The position numbers were made by a program, and so were the translations under genes. A DNA stretch of 64,000 nt from Terriglobia bacterium (GTDB lineage: Bacteria > Acidobacteriota > Terriglobia > Bryobacterales > UBA6623). The stretch lies in assembly GCA_009841225.1 (NCBI GenBank), contig VXMF01000022.1:62001-126000 (forward strand). Direction: 5' to 3'. The notes under the pieces were generated by a model. The model was not told the DNA's origin and searched no databases. It saw nothing but the letters and a program-made list of their open reading frames with translations. Below are positions 44,743-54,682 of the stretch, piece by piece (the first letter of the stretch is position 1; each line of letters starts with the position of its first letter).

Positions 44743-45957
44743 GTGCCTGACGCAATCCAGTACGAACTTCCAGGCCCTTGGATCGCCTACGATCAACAGG
44801 CAATCCAGAGAAGTCTAGTAAATGCGAAGGCCTCAATCAAGGCGTTGACGATGATACCGTTTCAGCGCCGCTGGGTCGAAGAACTCCAGCGCATCCAGCT
44901 GAAGATGGAGATCTCGGGCACCTCGCAGATCGAAGGGGCCGAGTTTGTGGGTGACGAACTTGACGCGGCGTTGGAAGCCGAAACCCACGCAGAACTCATG
45001 ACGCGGTCACAGAGACAGGCCAACTCAGCGCTCAGGGCGTACGAATGGGTCTCCGAGGTGCCCGAAGACGAGCCAATTTCTGTCGACCTAATCAGACATC
45101 TCCACCGCTTGGTCGTTACCGGTTGTGACGACGATCACTGCGAACCTGGAGGTTTGAGAAGAGCAGATCAGAACGTAACGTTCGGATCCCCGAGGCATCG
45201 CGGTGTGTCCGGAGGCAGACCGTGTGCAGAAGCTCTAGAGCGCTTGGCGAAGGAGGTTGGAACGACGTTTCGAGGTCACGATCCTCTCATCCAAGCGATT
45301 GCCACTCACTACCATTTCGCTGCAATGCATCCGTTTCTGGACGGCAACGGGCGTACTGCAAGGGCGCTTGAAGCGTTGATGCTACAGAGGGCTGGTCTGA
45401 AAGACGTCCTATTCGTGCCAATGTCGAACTTCTACCACGATGCTAAGGATGACTATCTATCGAAGCTTGCAGAAACCAGGAGTCACAACCATGACCTGAC
45501 GCCATTCCTGATCTTTGCTCTGGATGGTGTCGAAGCGGAAGTTTCGCGATTAACCAAGATGCTGCAACACGAAGTCTCAAAGGGAATGTTCCGAAACTTC
45601 GTCAACGAACTGGTAGTTAGGCTCGCGAGCACCCGCATGCGCGTCATCATTAAGCGCCAGCTCACTCTACTCGGCCATCTGCTTGACAGCGATCAAGACA
45701 TGGATATACCGACTCTCGCCCAGGAACTAAGCGACCACTACAAGGCCCGGAAAGATCCCGCTGCGGCGCTAGTCAGGGATCTCGCCAGATTGGATGTGCT
45801 CGGAGCAGTGAAGGTCAGGCTCGTTCCTAACGGTGAGAAGCGAAGCATTCTGGTGTCTGTCAACCTTGATTGGCCAAGGACCATGACCGAAACCGAGTTC
45901 TTCCGACAGGTGAGCGAACTCCCGAAGTCCAAGAAGTATTCGCTATTAACTAATTGA
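44743..45957 (+). CDS. Fic-family protein (probable AMP transferase, self-inhibited)
   Basis: A 404-residue protein with a Fic core. The active-site motif HPFLDGNGRTAR is intact at residues 196-207. The class II inhibitory helix T60-S-Q-I-E64-G65 precedes the core, so it should be auto-inhibited. The C-terminal third (about 290-404) looks like a helical winged-helix domain (PTLAQELSDHYKARKDPAAAL). Fic proteins attach AMP or other nucleotides to target proteins. Length and layout fit the widespread single-gene Fic/wHTH type. The GTG start has a weak ribosome site. Codons are less GC-biased than neighbours, consistent with transfer. Confidence 0.88.
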   Translation: MPDAIQYELPGPWIAYDQQAIQRSLVNAKASIKALTMIPFQRRWVEELQRIQLKMEISGTSQIEGAEFVGDELDAALEAETHAELMTRSQRQANSALRAYEWVSEVPEDEPISVDLIRHLHRLVVTGCDDDHCEPGGLRRADQNVTFGSPRHRGVSGGRPCAEALERLAKEVGTTFRGHDPLIQAIATHYHFAAMHPFLDGNGRTARALEALMLQRAGLKDVLFVPMSNFYHDAKDDYLSKLAETRSHNHDLTPFLIFALDGVEAEVSRLTKMLQHEVSKGMFRNFVNELVVRLASTRMRVIIKRQLTLLGHLLDSDQDMDIPTLAQELSDHYKARKDPAAALVRDLARLDVLGAVKVRLVPNGEKRSILVSVNLDWPRTMTETEFFRQVSELPKSKKYSLLTN

Positions 45958-45970
45958 ACAGGGTCCGACG

Positions 45971-48433
45971 CTAATGTCTGGTCGCGAACGATTCGCTTGA
46001 CACCACGCGCGCGATTAGGTCTCGAAACCCGTAGCCGCGCTCCGGCTCGTCCGCTACGATTTGCTGGACCGTCCGCCGGTCGCGTGCGGTCAGTTCCCTG
46101 CCCGTACCGTATTCAATCAACAGCCCAGTCAACGTCCTCGTGAAGTCTCCCGGACTGGCCATGATGTAGTCCTTCAGGTCCTGCGCACCCGCTAGCTTTG
46201 TACCGTCTGGCATCTCGCTCACGGCCTGCACGGGCGCTTGCGGGACTGCCGAGCCCTCCTCTCGGTAGTACGACATCCGCCATCCACCAGCCGCGTCGTA
46301 ATTCTCCAATGCCAGACCGATCGGGTCGATTGCAGAGTGGCATATCGCACAGGTCTCGATTTTTTGGTGCGCCGCCAAGACTTCCTGCACACTCTCGGCC
46401 TGCGAGATGTCTGCCACCAGTGCCGGAACATCACTCGGCGGGGGCGGCGGCGGTCGGCCGAGCAGGTTCTCCAAGACCCACACACCACGCAGGATCGGCG
46501 ACGATTCCACGCCATCGCCGGTCGCGGCGAACACACCGGAGAGGCCCAACACGCCGCCTCGCGTCTTGACGTGGGCCGGGACATCCGGACCGAGGGAGGC
46601 GAATTCCAACCGTTCGGGCTCTGGCCACAGCAAGCTCTGCCGCTGGTCTGCCTCCAATCGCCTCAAGCTCACCTCATTGCCGGGCATGCCCCAGGCGATC
46701 CGCATCGGCTCGTTCGCGTACGTGAAATCCGAATCGATAAACGTCCGGATGGAGCGGTTTTGTTGCAGGATCTCGTCGAAGAACATCTCTGTCCCACGCA
46801 CCATGCCGTGGCGGATCAACTCACTCCAGACATGTCGCACGTCACACACCATCACGGCGGATGCCTTGCGGTTACCCAGCCACTGGCCGGTGAAGTGCTT
46901 GACGAACCGCTGCGCCTTGGAGTCGCGGACCATGCGGCTGATCTCTCCTTCAAGAACATCTGCCTGCTTGAGTTGTCCGGCGGCCGCCAGTTCCAGCAAG
47001 CGCGCATCCGGCATGCTGCTCCACAGGAAATACGACAGCCTGCTGGCCAGGCCATAGTCGTCCAATGAGCCTGACCCTGACTCGCGGTACAGGAATTGGG
47101 GCGAAAGCAGGATCTTGCGAATGCCGTAGTGGATGCCATACGCCGGATCGGCCGCTTCTTGGGCATGGCTCACTGCGCCCGAAATCAGGTCTTCGCGCTC
47201 GCCGGGCGTCAAGGGCCGGCGAAAAGCACGCTCCGCCAGCGGGAGTAGAATCGCCTCGGCGGAAGCGCGGCCGGCGGTCGGCGTCCGGCCTCCCAAGAAT
47301 CGCACCTGCCTCGGCAGCGGTCCGATCGGTCCGCTGATCTCGATGCTCTCGAAACGGATCGTGGGCTCGGAAGATTCGTAGGACTCCTCGAGGTAGCTCG
47401 CGAGGAGCCTGCGCAGATCAGCGGTGTTGCCCGGTGTGCGGATCAGGGCCGGCGGGTACTGCTTGCGCAGCCGGTTCTCACAGTAGATCTGAAAGTTCTC
47501 GCCCCTCTCCAAGTGGACCTCGGTTTCCAAGGTCTCCGGCTCGCGATTGCTGACGATCAGCTCTCCAACCCGCGGCAGATCGACACGCAGAGCCCGCTTG
47601 GGCAGGTTGTAGTCACCGGGATTGAGGGCATAGAAGCCCAGCCGCAAAGGCTTGCCATCGGCCCCGGCCTCGGCCTCGGCGCTGGCCTTGATGCGCACGC
47701 GGTACACGCCCGACGCCTGCGCGATGAACGCCCGGTCCCACAGTGCCCCGGACCACCCCGCGATGTTGACCCCGGTGAAGTAAAGGCCCGTCTCATCGCC
47801 GTCCCGGAGAAAGAACTTGGTCCGCGACGGATCCTGGCCGATGCTGGCCCGGACCGATGTGACCTTGGCCACGGGCATGCCGGGCAGCGGCACCATCCGA
47901 TCGGCGATATCAATCGCAATCTGCTGGTATGCATCCAAGTGGCCGGGCGTGAGGTGTGTGCCCTCGACCATCGTGTCGAAGCGCTGGCCCGGCGGATCGT
48001 CCGGATACGTCACCGGCAACCTGATCTCGCGGATTCCGAGAAGGTCCCGGAGGGTATTCAAGTACTCAATGCGATTCATGCGCCGCACCAAGCGATCGGA
48101 GGGCTCTGGCTCGCCGGCTGCCAGCAGAACCTGCACCTCGGACAAGAACCGCTCTCTCAAGTCCGCGGGCGGCTGCGGAGCCTGCCGGGGCGGCATGAGT
48201 CTCGCATTCACGAGGGCGCCGGCCCGCGCCCACTGCTCCCGTGACTTACCATCCTGGGACTCATAGGCCGAGGGATCGGCATGAAATCCACCGCTGGGAT
48301 TGTCACCACCGTGACATCCTTGGCAATACGTCGCGGTGAATTCGCTGCCGAACGCTTCTGGCGCATCCGCGCCGAACGCGGGAGCAAGCCCGACGAATCC
48401 GGCCGCCAGGCCGATCCGCACAGCGGTCATCAT
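45971..48433 (-). CDS. PSCyt-type haem protein with DUF1587/1595/1592/1588/1585 domains
   Basis: An exported 820-residue protein. The N-terminal signal peptide is followed by the haem motif CQGCH (37-41). In order come DUF1587 (NRIEYLNTLRDLLGI), DUF1595 (RAFRRPLTPGERED), DUF1592 (GLASRLSYFLWSSMPDARLL), DUF1588 (RGGVLGLSGVFAATGDG) with a second haem-type motif CAICH at 695-699 followed by IDPIGLALENYDAAG, and DUF1585 (YGTGRELTARDRR). The domain chain is standard. It follows the DUF1552 gene with a 4-base ATGA overlap. Function is unknown but presumably electron transfer in the periplasm. Confidence 0.92.
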   Translation of the reverse strand: MMTAVRIGLAAGFVGLAPAFGADAPEAFGSEFTATYCQGCHGGDNPSGGFHADPSAYESQDGKSREQWARAGALVNARLMPPRQAPQPPADLRERFLSEVQVLLAAGEPEPSDRLVRRMNRIEYLNTLRDLLGIREIRLPVTYPDDPPGQRFDTMVEGTHLTPGHLDAYQQIAIDIADRMVPLPGMPVAKVTSVRASIGQDPSRTKFFLRDGDETGLYFTGVNIAGWSGALWDRAFIAQASGVYRVRIKASAEAEAGADGKPLRLGFYALNPGDYNLPKRALRVDLPRVGELIVSNREPETLETEVHLERGENFQIYCENRLRKQYPPALIRTPGNTADLRRLLASYLEESYESSEPTIRFESIEISGPIGPLPRQVRFLGGRTPTAGRASAEAILLPLAERAFRRPLTPGEREDLISGAVSHAQEAADPAYGIHYGIRKILLSPQFLYRESGSGSLDDYGLASRLSYFLWSSMPDARLLELAAAGQLKQADVLEGEISRMVRDSKAQRFVKHFTGQWLGNRKASAVMVCDVRHVWSELIRHGMVRGTEMFFDEILQQNRSIRTFIDSDFTYANEPMRIAWGMPGNEVSLRRLEADQRQSLLWPEPERLEFASLGPDVPAHVKTRGGVLGLSGVFAATGDGVESSPILRGVWVLENLLGRPPPPPPSDVPALVADISQAESVQEVLAAHQKIETCAICHSAIDPIGLALENYDAAGGWRMSYYREEGSAVPQAPVQAVSEMPDGTKLAGAQDLKDYIMASPGDFTRTLTGLLIEYGTGRELTARDRRTVQQIVADEPERGYGFRDLIARVVSSESFATRH

Positions 48434-49710
48434 GTCAGCACGCCGTTGAGATCGGACTCGCTGGTGCTGAATTTATCGACTTCGAATCCCAACTGCTGCA
48501 GCACTGTCACATACAGGTCGCACGCCATCGTATTCGCAACCGTGCCGTCTCCGCAGGAGATGTGGCGCCGGTGGTTGAAGCCGCCGCCTGCCACGAACAG
48601 CGGGTAGTTGGTCCGGCGATGGGCAGCGGCGTCACCCATTGCACTGCCGATCAGCGTGACCGTGGAATCCAACATGGACCTGCCATCAACGTCCTGCGCC
48701 TCGCTGAGGGCTTTCAGGAAGCGGGACGCGCCCTGCATGTGGCGCTCCTCGATAGTCAGCAAGCCGCTGATCTTTTCCTGCTTGTTCCCGTGGTGGGACA
48801 GGCGGTGATAGCCCTCGCTCATGAAGCTGCCGTTGACCATCAGGGCCCGGTCTGTGATCGGAATGGTCATCGAGATCACACGGGTCGAATCGTTCGTGAC
48901 CGCCAGTGCCATCAAGTCCCACATCAAGTCTTCGTTGTCGAGCAGGAATGAACCGTCTACGTTTTCTTCGACCGGAAGTTCGAGACCTTCGGGGGGCACG
49001 GGAAACGGCCTGTCGAGCCAATCCCGGCGGCGCTTGAGCTTCTCCTCCACAGCGCGGATCGAAGTGAAGTACTCGTCCAGCTTCCTGCGGTCGGGGGCAT
49101 TGGCGCGCGCACTGACGACTTTCGCCTCGCCCGTCAACTCATCCAGCAGGCTCTTGCCGGAATCGATCAGATAGGTCTGCCGCTTCAGCGCCACCGACCC
49201 GGCCCCGAACACACGGGCGTAAAGCGCACTGGGACGGAGCGTCACCGGAAGGGGGAGGCCAGACGCTGAGAACGACAGCGAGGCCTTCTGCTGTGCTTCG
49301 CCGCAGCAGAGCTGCAACGACTCGTATCGTGTGTCACTGCCAAGAGTGGGGGCGACAAACTGGTCCAACGAGATGCTGCGGACAACATGGCCGGTATAGA
49401 GCGTGTACACCAGTTCGTGGCCATTGCCGGTCGGGCCCTTGTGGTCCAGACCAGAAATGGTGGTGAACTTGCCGTCCAGACCGGCGTCGCTGATCGGCTG
49501 CATCAGTCGAGGCGTGTCGCTCTCAGCGAAGAATTCCGGTTTGTAGAATCCCAGTTGCGTGCCGACACACACCAGACGCTTGGCTTTGCCATTCGATGGC
49601 TCGGGGGTAGCCTCCACCGCGCCCGGCAGGGAGGGCAGCAGCGGCAAAGCGAGCGCGTAGCTCGCTCCCTTAAGGAACTGTCGGCGGTCTCTGGACTGCT
49701 TGCGAGTCAT
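48430..49710 (-). CDS. DUF1552 protein, partner of the DUF1592 protein
   Basis: A 426-residue protein with a Tat signal (MTRKQSRDRRQFLKGASY) and DUF1552 features: KRLVCVGTQLGFYKPEFF, DHKGPTGNGHELVYTLYTGH and GGFNHRRHISCGDG. DUF1552 is distantly related to DUF1501 and is found almost only beside DUF1592-type haem proteins. It is the upstream gene of the pair and its end overlaps the next start, so the two are coupled. The reaction is unknown. Confidence 0.9.
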   Translation of the reverse strand: MTRKQSRDRRQFLKGASYALALPLLPSLPGAVEATPEPSNGKAKRLVCVGTQLGFYKPEFFAESDTPRLMQPISDAGLDGKFTTISGLDHKGPTGNGHELVYTLYTGHVVRSISLDQFVAPTLGSDTRYESLQLCCGEAQQKASLSFSASGLPLPVTLRPSALYARVFGAGSVALKRQTYLIDSGKSLLDELTGEAKVVSARANAPDRRKLDEYFTSIRAVEEKLKRRRDWLDRPFPVPPEGLELPVEENVDGSFLLDNEDLMWDLMALAVTNDSTRVISMTIPITDRALMVNGSFMSEGYHRLSHHGNKQEKISGLLTIEERHMQGASRFLKALSEAQDVDGRSMLDSTVTLIGSAMGDAAAHRRTNYPLFVAGGGFNHRRHISCGDGTVANTMACDLYVTVLQQLGFEVDKFSTSESDLNGVLT

Positions 49711-49937
49711 ATCCTGACACTCGAGGCTGCACTAGGATCGTACCCGAATTAGGGGCTTCCGGCAACCTAGCGGCCACGATCAAGATCAGGAGTAGGGCCG
49801 AGACCGGGCCGCTCGCAGCATGCGGGGCAAGCCTCAGGCGCCGGACGAAGCGATGGGCTCGGCCGAGAGTCTCTCATGGCAATGCGCGCGAAGCACAACG
49901 CAGCCGATTCTGCGTCGTGTCCAACGACTCCGCTGGC

Positions 49938-52331
49938 CTAGAAGTTCCACTCCCAGCCAACGATGAGAAACCGGGAAAGCCCCGTCGGAAACCGCGGGTT
50001 GTTTGTCACACGATTCCATAGCAGCGTGGTCTGGTTCCTGCGCCCGGTCACGTTCTGGAGGCCGGCATATACTACGACCTCTCGATCCCGGACCAAGAAT
50101 GTGCGGTCGAGCCTCAAGTCCAGTGTGAAGAACGGGATGTAGCGCATCGTGTTCACTCGGTCCAGATCGAACACTCCGCGGCGTTGCGACTCCGAGAGTT
50201 CGATGTCGAACGGCGTGTACGGCCTGCCTGTCAGATAGGCCGTTCGGAACGCCACTTCCCACTTCTGACCAATGCGACGGCCCCCGACGGCATTGAACGC
50301 CAACGGCCTGTCGAACGCCCCGGGGCGCAGCATGCCGTCCAGTCCGGCGTGGCGCGCCCTGGAATACGCCACGTTGAGCTGTCCAAACCACTTTTCAGAG
50401 AACTTCTTCTCCGCAAACAGCTCGACGCCGCGGACCCTGCCGCGGCCCGCGCTGGTCATCGGGTACAAGATGTCACGGACATCGAAGGTGTCGCCGACGT
50501 TCGCCAACGACAGCGCCGGGAACTGCGTTGCAACCGAATAGTCCTTGTAGCGCTTGGAATACGCCTCGAGCGTCACCCGGAGGTTTCGCTTTGGCGTCCA
50601 AGACAGCCCGCTGATCCAGTGGTCCGATCTGGCAGGAATCAGAGCTCTGTTCTCCGGAAACGCAGCCAGAAACAGGTAGACCGGGAGTTGGTGGTAGATT
50701 CCCCAGCTGGCGTTCCAGGAAAGGTTCTCTGCGATTGCGACCGACACCCCAGCCCTAGGGCTCATGCGCAGGTTTGACACACCGAATTGCGCGTACCTGT
50801 CGAATCTGCCACCCACGGTGACTCGCATTCGCCGACCAAACTTGTGGGTGCCTTGGACGTAGGCGCTGCCTTGCGTCGCGGTGAACCCCTCGTGCAAGTC
50901 GATCGGGTTCAAGTCGGGGACGACGGCGAACGGACCGTCGTACCCGAGCGGTGAGAGGGTGACGTAGTCATTGACGAAGAACTTCTGAGCTCCTCCGACA
51001 CGGTATTCCCCAGCGCGTCCCGCATGAATCGTCAGGTCGTACTTGATCGTGGTTTCGTCCTCTGTCGAGTCCTGTCGGAACGTTACGGCTCCGGCGGCGA
51101 TAGCCTGCCCTACCGACAGTTCGGACGGGACGGGCCCAGACCGGACAAGATCCTTGACCGTGGAGTCTACCGTCGCGCTCGAGTGAGTGAGACCAAGCAG
51201 TCCGACCCCTCGTGTTCCGAGGATCCGCTGCCAATTGAAGCCTGTCGCGTTCCGGCGACCAGCGTATCGGATGTCAAACGCCCCGAGCGATTCATCGGGT
51301 TCGGTGTTCTCTGTCAGGCCCAGCCGAATCGAGTCGATGCCCGTGATGCTGGTCACCCATATCCGGTCGAAGTTCCCGAAGTCCCGAACTGCCTTGCCAG
51401 TGAACGAGTAGAAGACGGGCACGCCGCCGAACCCAATGTCGTCGGTGAATAAATCCAGAAAGCTCCGACGCGCCGAGACGATCCAAGACCCCTTGCCCCG
51501 GGCCCACGGCCCTTCGACCACACCGCCGGCACCAGCGTAAGCAAGCGTTGCACGCGCACGGAATCTGTCTCGGCTGCCTTCTCGCTGCGCAACCTGCATG
51601 ACGCTCGAGAGACGGTTGATGTACGGCGCGGGATAGCCCCCAGTGAGGAACGTCACATCTTCGATGAGCTGAACGTCGAGGAGGCTGACAGTGCCTCCGG
51701 CGGAAGCGAGATTGGCAAATGAGTTGATGTTCGGGATTTCGATGTTATCCACGACGAAGAGGTTTTCGAGGGGGCTTCCTCCACGGACGATGATGTCGTT
51801 CCTGAAATCGGCGGAACCGGTTACGACTCCTGGAAGGGTCGAGACGTACCTTGAAACGTCCTGAAGGATTCCCGCTGTCTTGGCGATCTCGCGATTCTGG
51901 ATGGAAACCCCCGAGCTGATAACTTCGTCCGGCACGAGCAATGCAGCGGCGCTGACGGTCACCGATGTCTCGACGGCAGCCACGTCCGGCAGTTCCAAGC
52001 GAACCTCACTGGTCTGCCCGGCCCGGACTTGCACGGTTCCGCTAAGCAGGGTCCCGCCAGATTCGATCCTGACCTCGAGCTGGACTTGTCCCGGCCGCGC
52101 GTCGATTGCGGCGAACCGGCCGTCCTGGTCACTGGGGGAGCACAGACCCGTGCCTGCGATACAGACCTGAAGGTACTCTCCTGGAGTCCCGTCACTCCGG
52201 ACGACTTCCCCCCGGACTACTCCCGTTCCGACCGTGTCTTGGGCGCTGGCGACAGCGCAGAAGGCCAGGAACAAATGCAGTGCAGCTGTCCGACAACGCT
52301 CTCGAAACGAAGTCGCGCGCAGCGAACCCAT
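49938..52331 (-). CDS. TonB-dependent receptor with carboxypeptidase-regulatory-like N-terminus
   Basis: A 797-residue outer-membrane receptor. ATG 52331 is chosen because GGAGGGG lies just upstream and the signal peptide (ending AVASAQ, about residue 31) starts there; the frame is open 14 codons more. A beta-sandwich domain at about 35-125 leads into the plug (YVSTLPGVVTGSADFRNDII, then RGGSPLENLFVVDNIEIPN) and a barrel ending SRFLIVGWEWNF. The shape is that of siderophore/vitamin-type and FepA-like receptors with an added N-terminal domain, distinct from the Oar-like receptor at 4.4 kb. Substrate unknown. Confidence 0.87.
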   Translation of the reverse strand: MGSLRATSFRERCRTAALHLFLAFCAVASAQDTVGTGVVRGEVVRSDGTPGEYLQVCIAGTGLCSPSDQDGRFAAIDARPGQVQLEVRIESGGTLLSGTVQVRAGQTSEVRLELPDVAAVETSVTVSAAALLVPDEVISSGVSIQNREIAKTAGILQDVSRYVSTLPGVVTGSADFRNDIIVRGGSPLENLFVVDNIEIPNINSFANLASAGGTVSLLDVQLIEDVTFLTGGYPAPYINRLSSVMQVAQREGSRDRFRARATLAYAGAGGVVEGPWARGKGSWIVSARRSFLDLFTDDIGFGGVPVFYSFTGKAVRDFGNFDRIWVTSITGIDSIRLGLTENTEPDESLGAFDIRYAGRRNATGFNWQRILGTRGVGLLGLTHSSATVDSTVKDLVRSGPVPSELSVGQAIAAGAVTFRQDSTEDETTIKYDLTIHAGRAGEYRVGGAQKFFVNDYVTLSPLGYDGPFAVVPDLNPIDLHEGFTATQGSAYVQGTHKFGRRMRVTVGGRFDRYAQFGVSNLRMSPRAGVSVAIAENLSWNASWGIYHQLPVYLFLAAFPENRALIPARSDHWISGLSWTPKRNLRVTLEAYSKRYKDYSVATQFPALSLANVGDTFDVRDILYPMTSAGRGRVRGVELFAEKKFSEKWFGQLNVAYSRARHAGLDGMLRPGAFDRPLAFNAVGGRRIGQKWEVAFRTAYLTGRPYTPFDIELSESQRRGVFDLDRVNTMRYIPFFTLDLRLDRTFLVRDREVVVYAGLQNVTGRRNQTTLLWNRVTNNPRFPTGLSRFLIVGWEWNF

Positions 52332-52695
52332 CGAACCCCTCCAAGCCGGCAACGGCGATCCCATGTACTTCACTAGGACGCCCGGACCCCAGCCGTGGGT
52401 TCCGTCCGATCCGCCACGTTTTTCGGAAACTCTGGCACGCCGGCGGACTGGCTCGGGGAGCTGGATAGCCGGCGTGACATAAGGTGGACTTCTTGCGGAG
52501 ATGACCGGACCGCGATCGAGCTAGGGCGACGATGCGGCAGCGCTCAAGGACGCCGGCGAGTCTCGCGGTCTCGAGCCCCCTATGCAGGCCCAGAACCCGC
52601 CCTGAACTCGGTCCAGCTACCTCCCAACCGTCGGCGCTAGTCTCATTCTGGGGGATGCCGAGCGAGGGCAGATTTCACCACCAGCCGCCGAGCCG
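52332..52695. other. Intergenic region without a recognised gene
   Basis: About 360 bases separate the receptor start from the stop of the ATPase gene. The plus-strand frames here are antisense extensions or random, with no ribosome site or recognisable product. It should contain the receptor promoter and the end of the ADOP operon transcript; I see no strong terminator hairpin. Confidence 0.4.
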
Positions 52696-53388
52696 CTATT
52701 CGACGATTTTCCCATCGAAGAGGCGAACCACCTTCTTTGCCCGGGCCTCGAACCGCGGGTCGTGGGTCACCATGCAGATAGTGGCCCCGCCCTGATGGAC
52801 ATCCTGGAGCAGGTCCATCACAGCCTCGCCGTTTTTCGAGTCCAGATTCCCGGTCGGCTCGTCAGCCAGCAGCACCGACGGATCGCCTCCGAGGGCCCTC
52901 GCCACTGCGACTCTCTGCTGCTGCCCGCCCGACAGCTGCGAGGGGTAATGCTTCATGCGGTGCGCCATGCCAACCCGTTCCAGGGCCTCCTCCACCCGCT
53001 GCTTGCGTTCGGAGGACGGCATGCCCCGATAGGTCAGCGGTAGTTCGACATTCTCGAACACCGTCAGATCTCCGATCAGGTTGAACGCCTGGAAGATGAA
53101 GCCGATCTGGCGGTTCCGGATGCGGGCCCGTTGCCTTGCATTCAGATCCTCGACTGACTCGCCGTTCAGCCGGTACACGCCAGCGGTGGGGGTGTCGAGC
53201 AATCCGAGAATCGACAGCAGCGTCGACTTGCCGCAGCCCGAGGGACCCGAGATCGCCACGTATTCGCCGTTGCGGATCTCGAAGTCGATGCCCGAGAGCG
53301 CGTGCGTCTCGACCTCGTCCGTGAAGAATACCTTCGACACACCTTCCAAGCGGATAAGCGGTGCACCGCCATTTGTAGAACCTGCCAT
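52696..53388 (-). CDS. ABC transporter ATP-binding protein, MacB/LolD type
   Basis: A 230-residue ATPase. Walker A is GPSGCGKSTLL, the Q-loop lies in IGFIFQAFNLIGDLTV, the signature is LSGGQQQRVAVARA, Walker B is VLLADEPTGNLDS, and the H-loop is MVTHDPRF. These residues and the length match the LolD/MacB ATPase subfamily that powers MacB-type permeases and efflux. The frame is open upstream, but ATG 53388 starts the domain. It follows the membrane-fusion protein gene by 40 bases and the ADOP permease before it. Confidence 0.94.
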   Translation of the reverse strand: MAGSTNGGAPLIRLEGVSKVFFTDEVETHALSGIDFEIRNGEYVAISGPSGCGKSTLLSILGLLDTPTAGVYRLNGESVEDLNARQRARIRNRQIGFIFQAFNLIGDLTVFENVELPLTYRGMPSSERKQRVEEALERVGMAHRMKHYPSQLSGGQQQRVAVARALGGDPSVLLADEPTGNLDSKNGEAVMDLLQDVHQGGATICMVTHDPRFEARAKKVVRLFDGKIVE

Positions 53389-53428
53389 TGCGTGACTTGA
53401 TGTCTCCTCTTGATGTGAAACTGGCTGC

Positions 53429-54682
53429 CTATTCGAGCCGGATCCGGTCGTAGGCGTCCCACGCGGACATGTCGGACAAGACCACGTTGTCGCCCTCGCT
53501 GAGGCCGGAACGCACTTCGATCGTGCTGACTGATACCTTGCCCACCTGCACTTGGACGCGAGAGGCGTGGGTTTGGTCTTCTTCCAGCTTGAAGAGGCCC
53601 ATGAGACTCTCCTCCCTGGCATGGATGGGGCGACCCACATGCAGCACATTCTCGAGCCGCTCGAGTTCGATCGTCCCGTCCACGCTAAGGTCGGGCCGGG
53701 CGCCTCGGGGCATTTCGCCGAGCAACTTGATGTCAACCAGTACGGTCCCCTCGATCGCGGCCGGATCGATGCGCGAGACCACTCCCTCGATCACCCCGTT
53801 CCGGGTGTCGACCTCCGCCCGCTGCCCGACGGCCACGTCATTCACCAGCGTCTCCGGGATCTTGAGCTCCGCTTTGAGGTGCGTCGGATCGGACACCCGT
53901 GCCAGTTCGTCGCCAGGGGCGACCAGCTGTCCGACCTCAACATCCATGAGCTGGAGGACTCCGTTCATCCCGGCCCGAACCCTGAGTCGGTCGACTTTTT
54001 CTTTGCGAAGCGCCACGAGTGCTTCCATCTGTGCGATGCGGGCCCTCTGCGCCGCCAACTGCGCCTCTACCGAGGGCTTGCGGGTGTCCCCGCGGGCGCG
54101 CTCCAACTGGAGCTGCTTGCGCAGGTGTTCCATCGAGACGCGCGACTTCATCAGGGTGACCTGATCCGTCAGGCCCTCCTTCGACAGCGCAAGGTCGGCC
54201 TCGTACTGCGCCTTGGCCTGAAGGTATTGCCCTTCCACGTCGGCGGTCACCGACTCCTGGGTGAGACGCTGGTCCTCGAGCTGCGCCCGGAGGTTGGCAA
54301 GGTCGGCCTCGGCTTCCCTGAGTTGCGCCTCGGCATCGAGGTATTCCTGCTCGACCTGCGGACTGCTGAGTTCGAGCAGCACAGTGTCCGGTGCCACAGA
54401 CTGCCCGGGCTGGACGCGGCGTCGCTCGATGCGCCCAGCGTCGCTTGCGGCGATCACGACTACCGTCTCGGGCACGAGCGTTCCAATGCCGCGAACCTGC
54501 CTCAGCATCTCGCCGCGCTCGACAGTGTCGGTGAAGACTGTGGCAGCGTCGACGCGGGGAGCCGCGGGCTCTATGCGGGACACCACCCAAGCCACTGCCA
54601 GGAACGCCGTCCCGGCAACGGATCCCAAGACGATCCGTCGGATGCGCTTCCTCCGGGCGTATCCGACGCGTGCCTTGTCCAC
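53429..54682 (-). CDS. Periplasmic adaptor (membrane-fusion) protein of an ABC efflux system
   Basis: A 417-residue HlyD/MacA-like adaptor. The N-terminal membrane anchor (about residues 14-34) is followed by a barrel-sandwich half (GIGTLVPETVVVIAASDAG), a long coiled coil (about 120-235, rich in Ala, Gln, Leu, Arg), a second barrel-sandwich half (GMNGVLQLMDVEVGQLVAPG) and a C-terminal beta domain. It starts at a GTG preceded by TAGGAGG. It lies between the ADOP permease gene and the ATPase gene on the same strand, so it should bridge that permease to an outer-membrane channel. No TolC-like gene is in the window. Confidence 0.9.
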   Translation of the reverse strand: MDKARVGYARRKRIRRIVLGSVAGTAFLAVAWVVSRIEPAAPRVDAATVFTDTVERGEMLRQVRGIGTLVPETVVVIAASDAGRIERRRVQPGQSVAPDTVLLELSSPQVEQEYLDAEAQLREAEADLANLRAQLEDQRLTQESVTADVEGQYLQAKAQYEADLALSKEGLTDQVTLMKSRVSMEHLRKQLQLERARGDTRKPSVEAQLAAQRARIAQMEALVALRKEKVDRLRVRAGMNGVLQLMDVEVGQLVAPGDELARVSDPTHLKAELKIPETLVNDVAVGQRAEVDTRNGVIEGVVSRIDPAAIEGTVLVDIKLLGEMPRGARPDLSVDGTIELERLENVLHVGRPIHAREESLMGLFKLEEDQTHASRVQVQVGKVSVSTIEVRSGLSEGDNVVLSDMSAWDAYDRIRLE

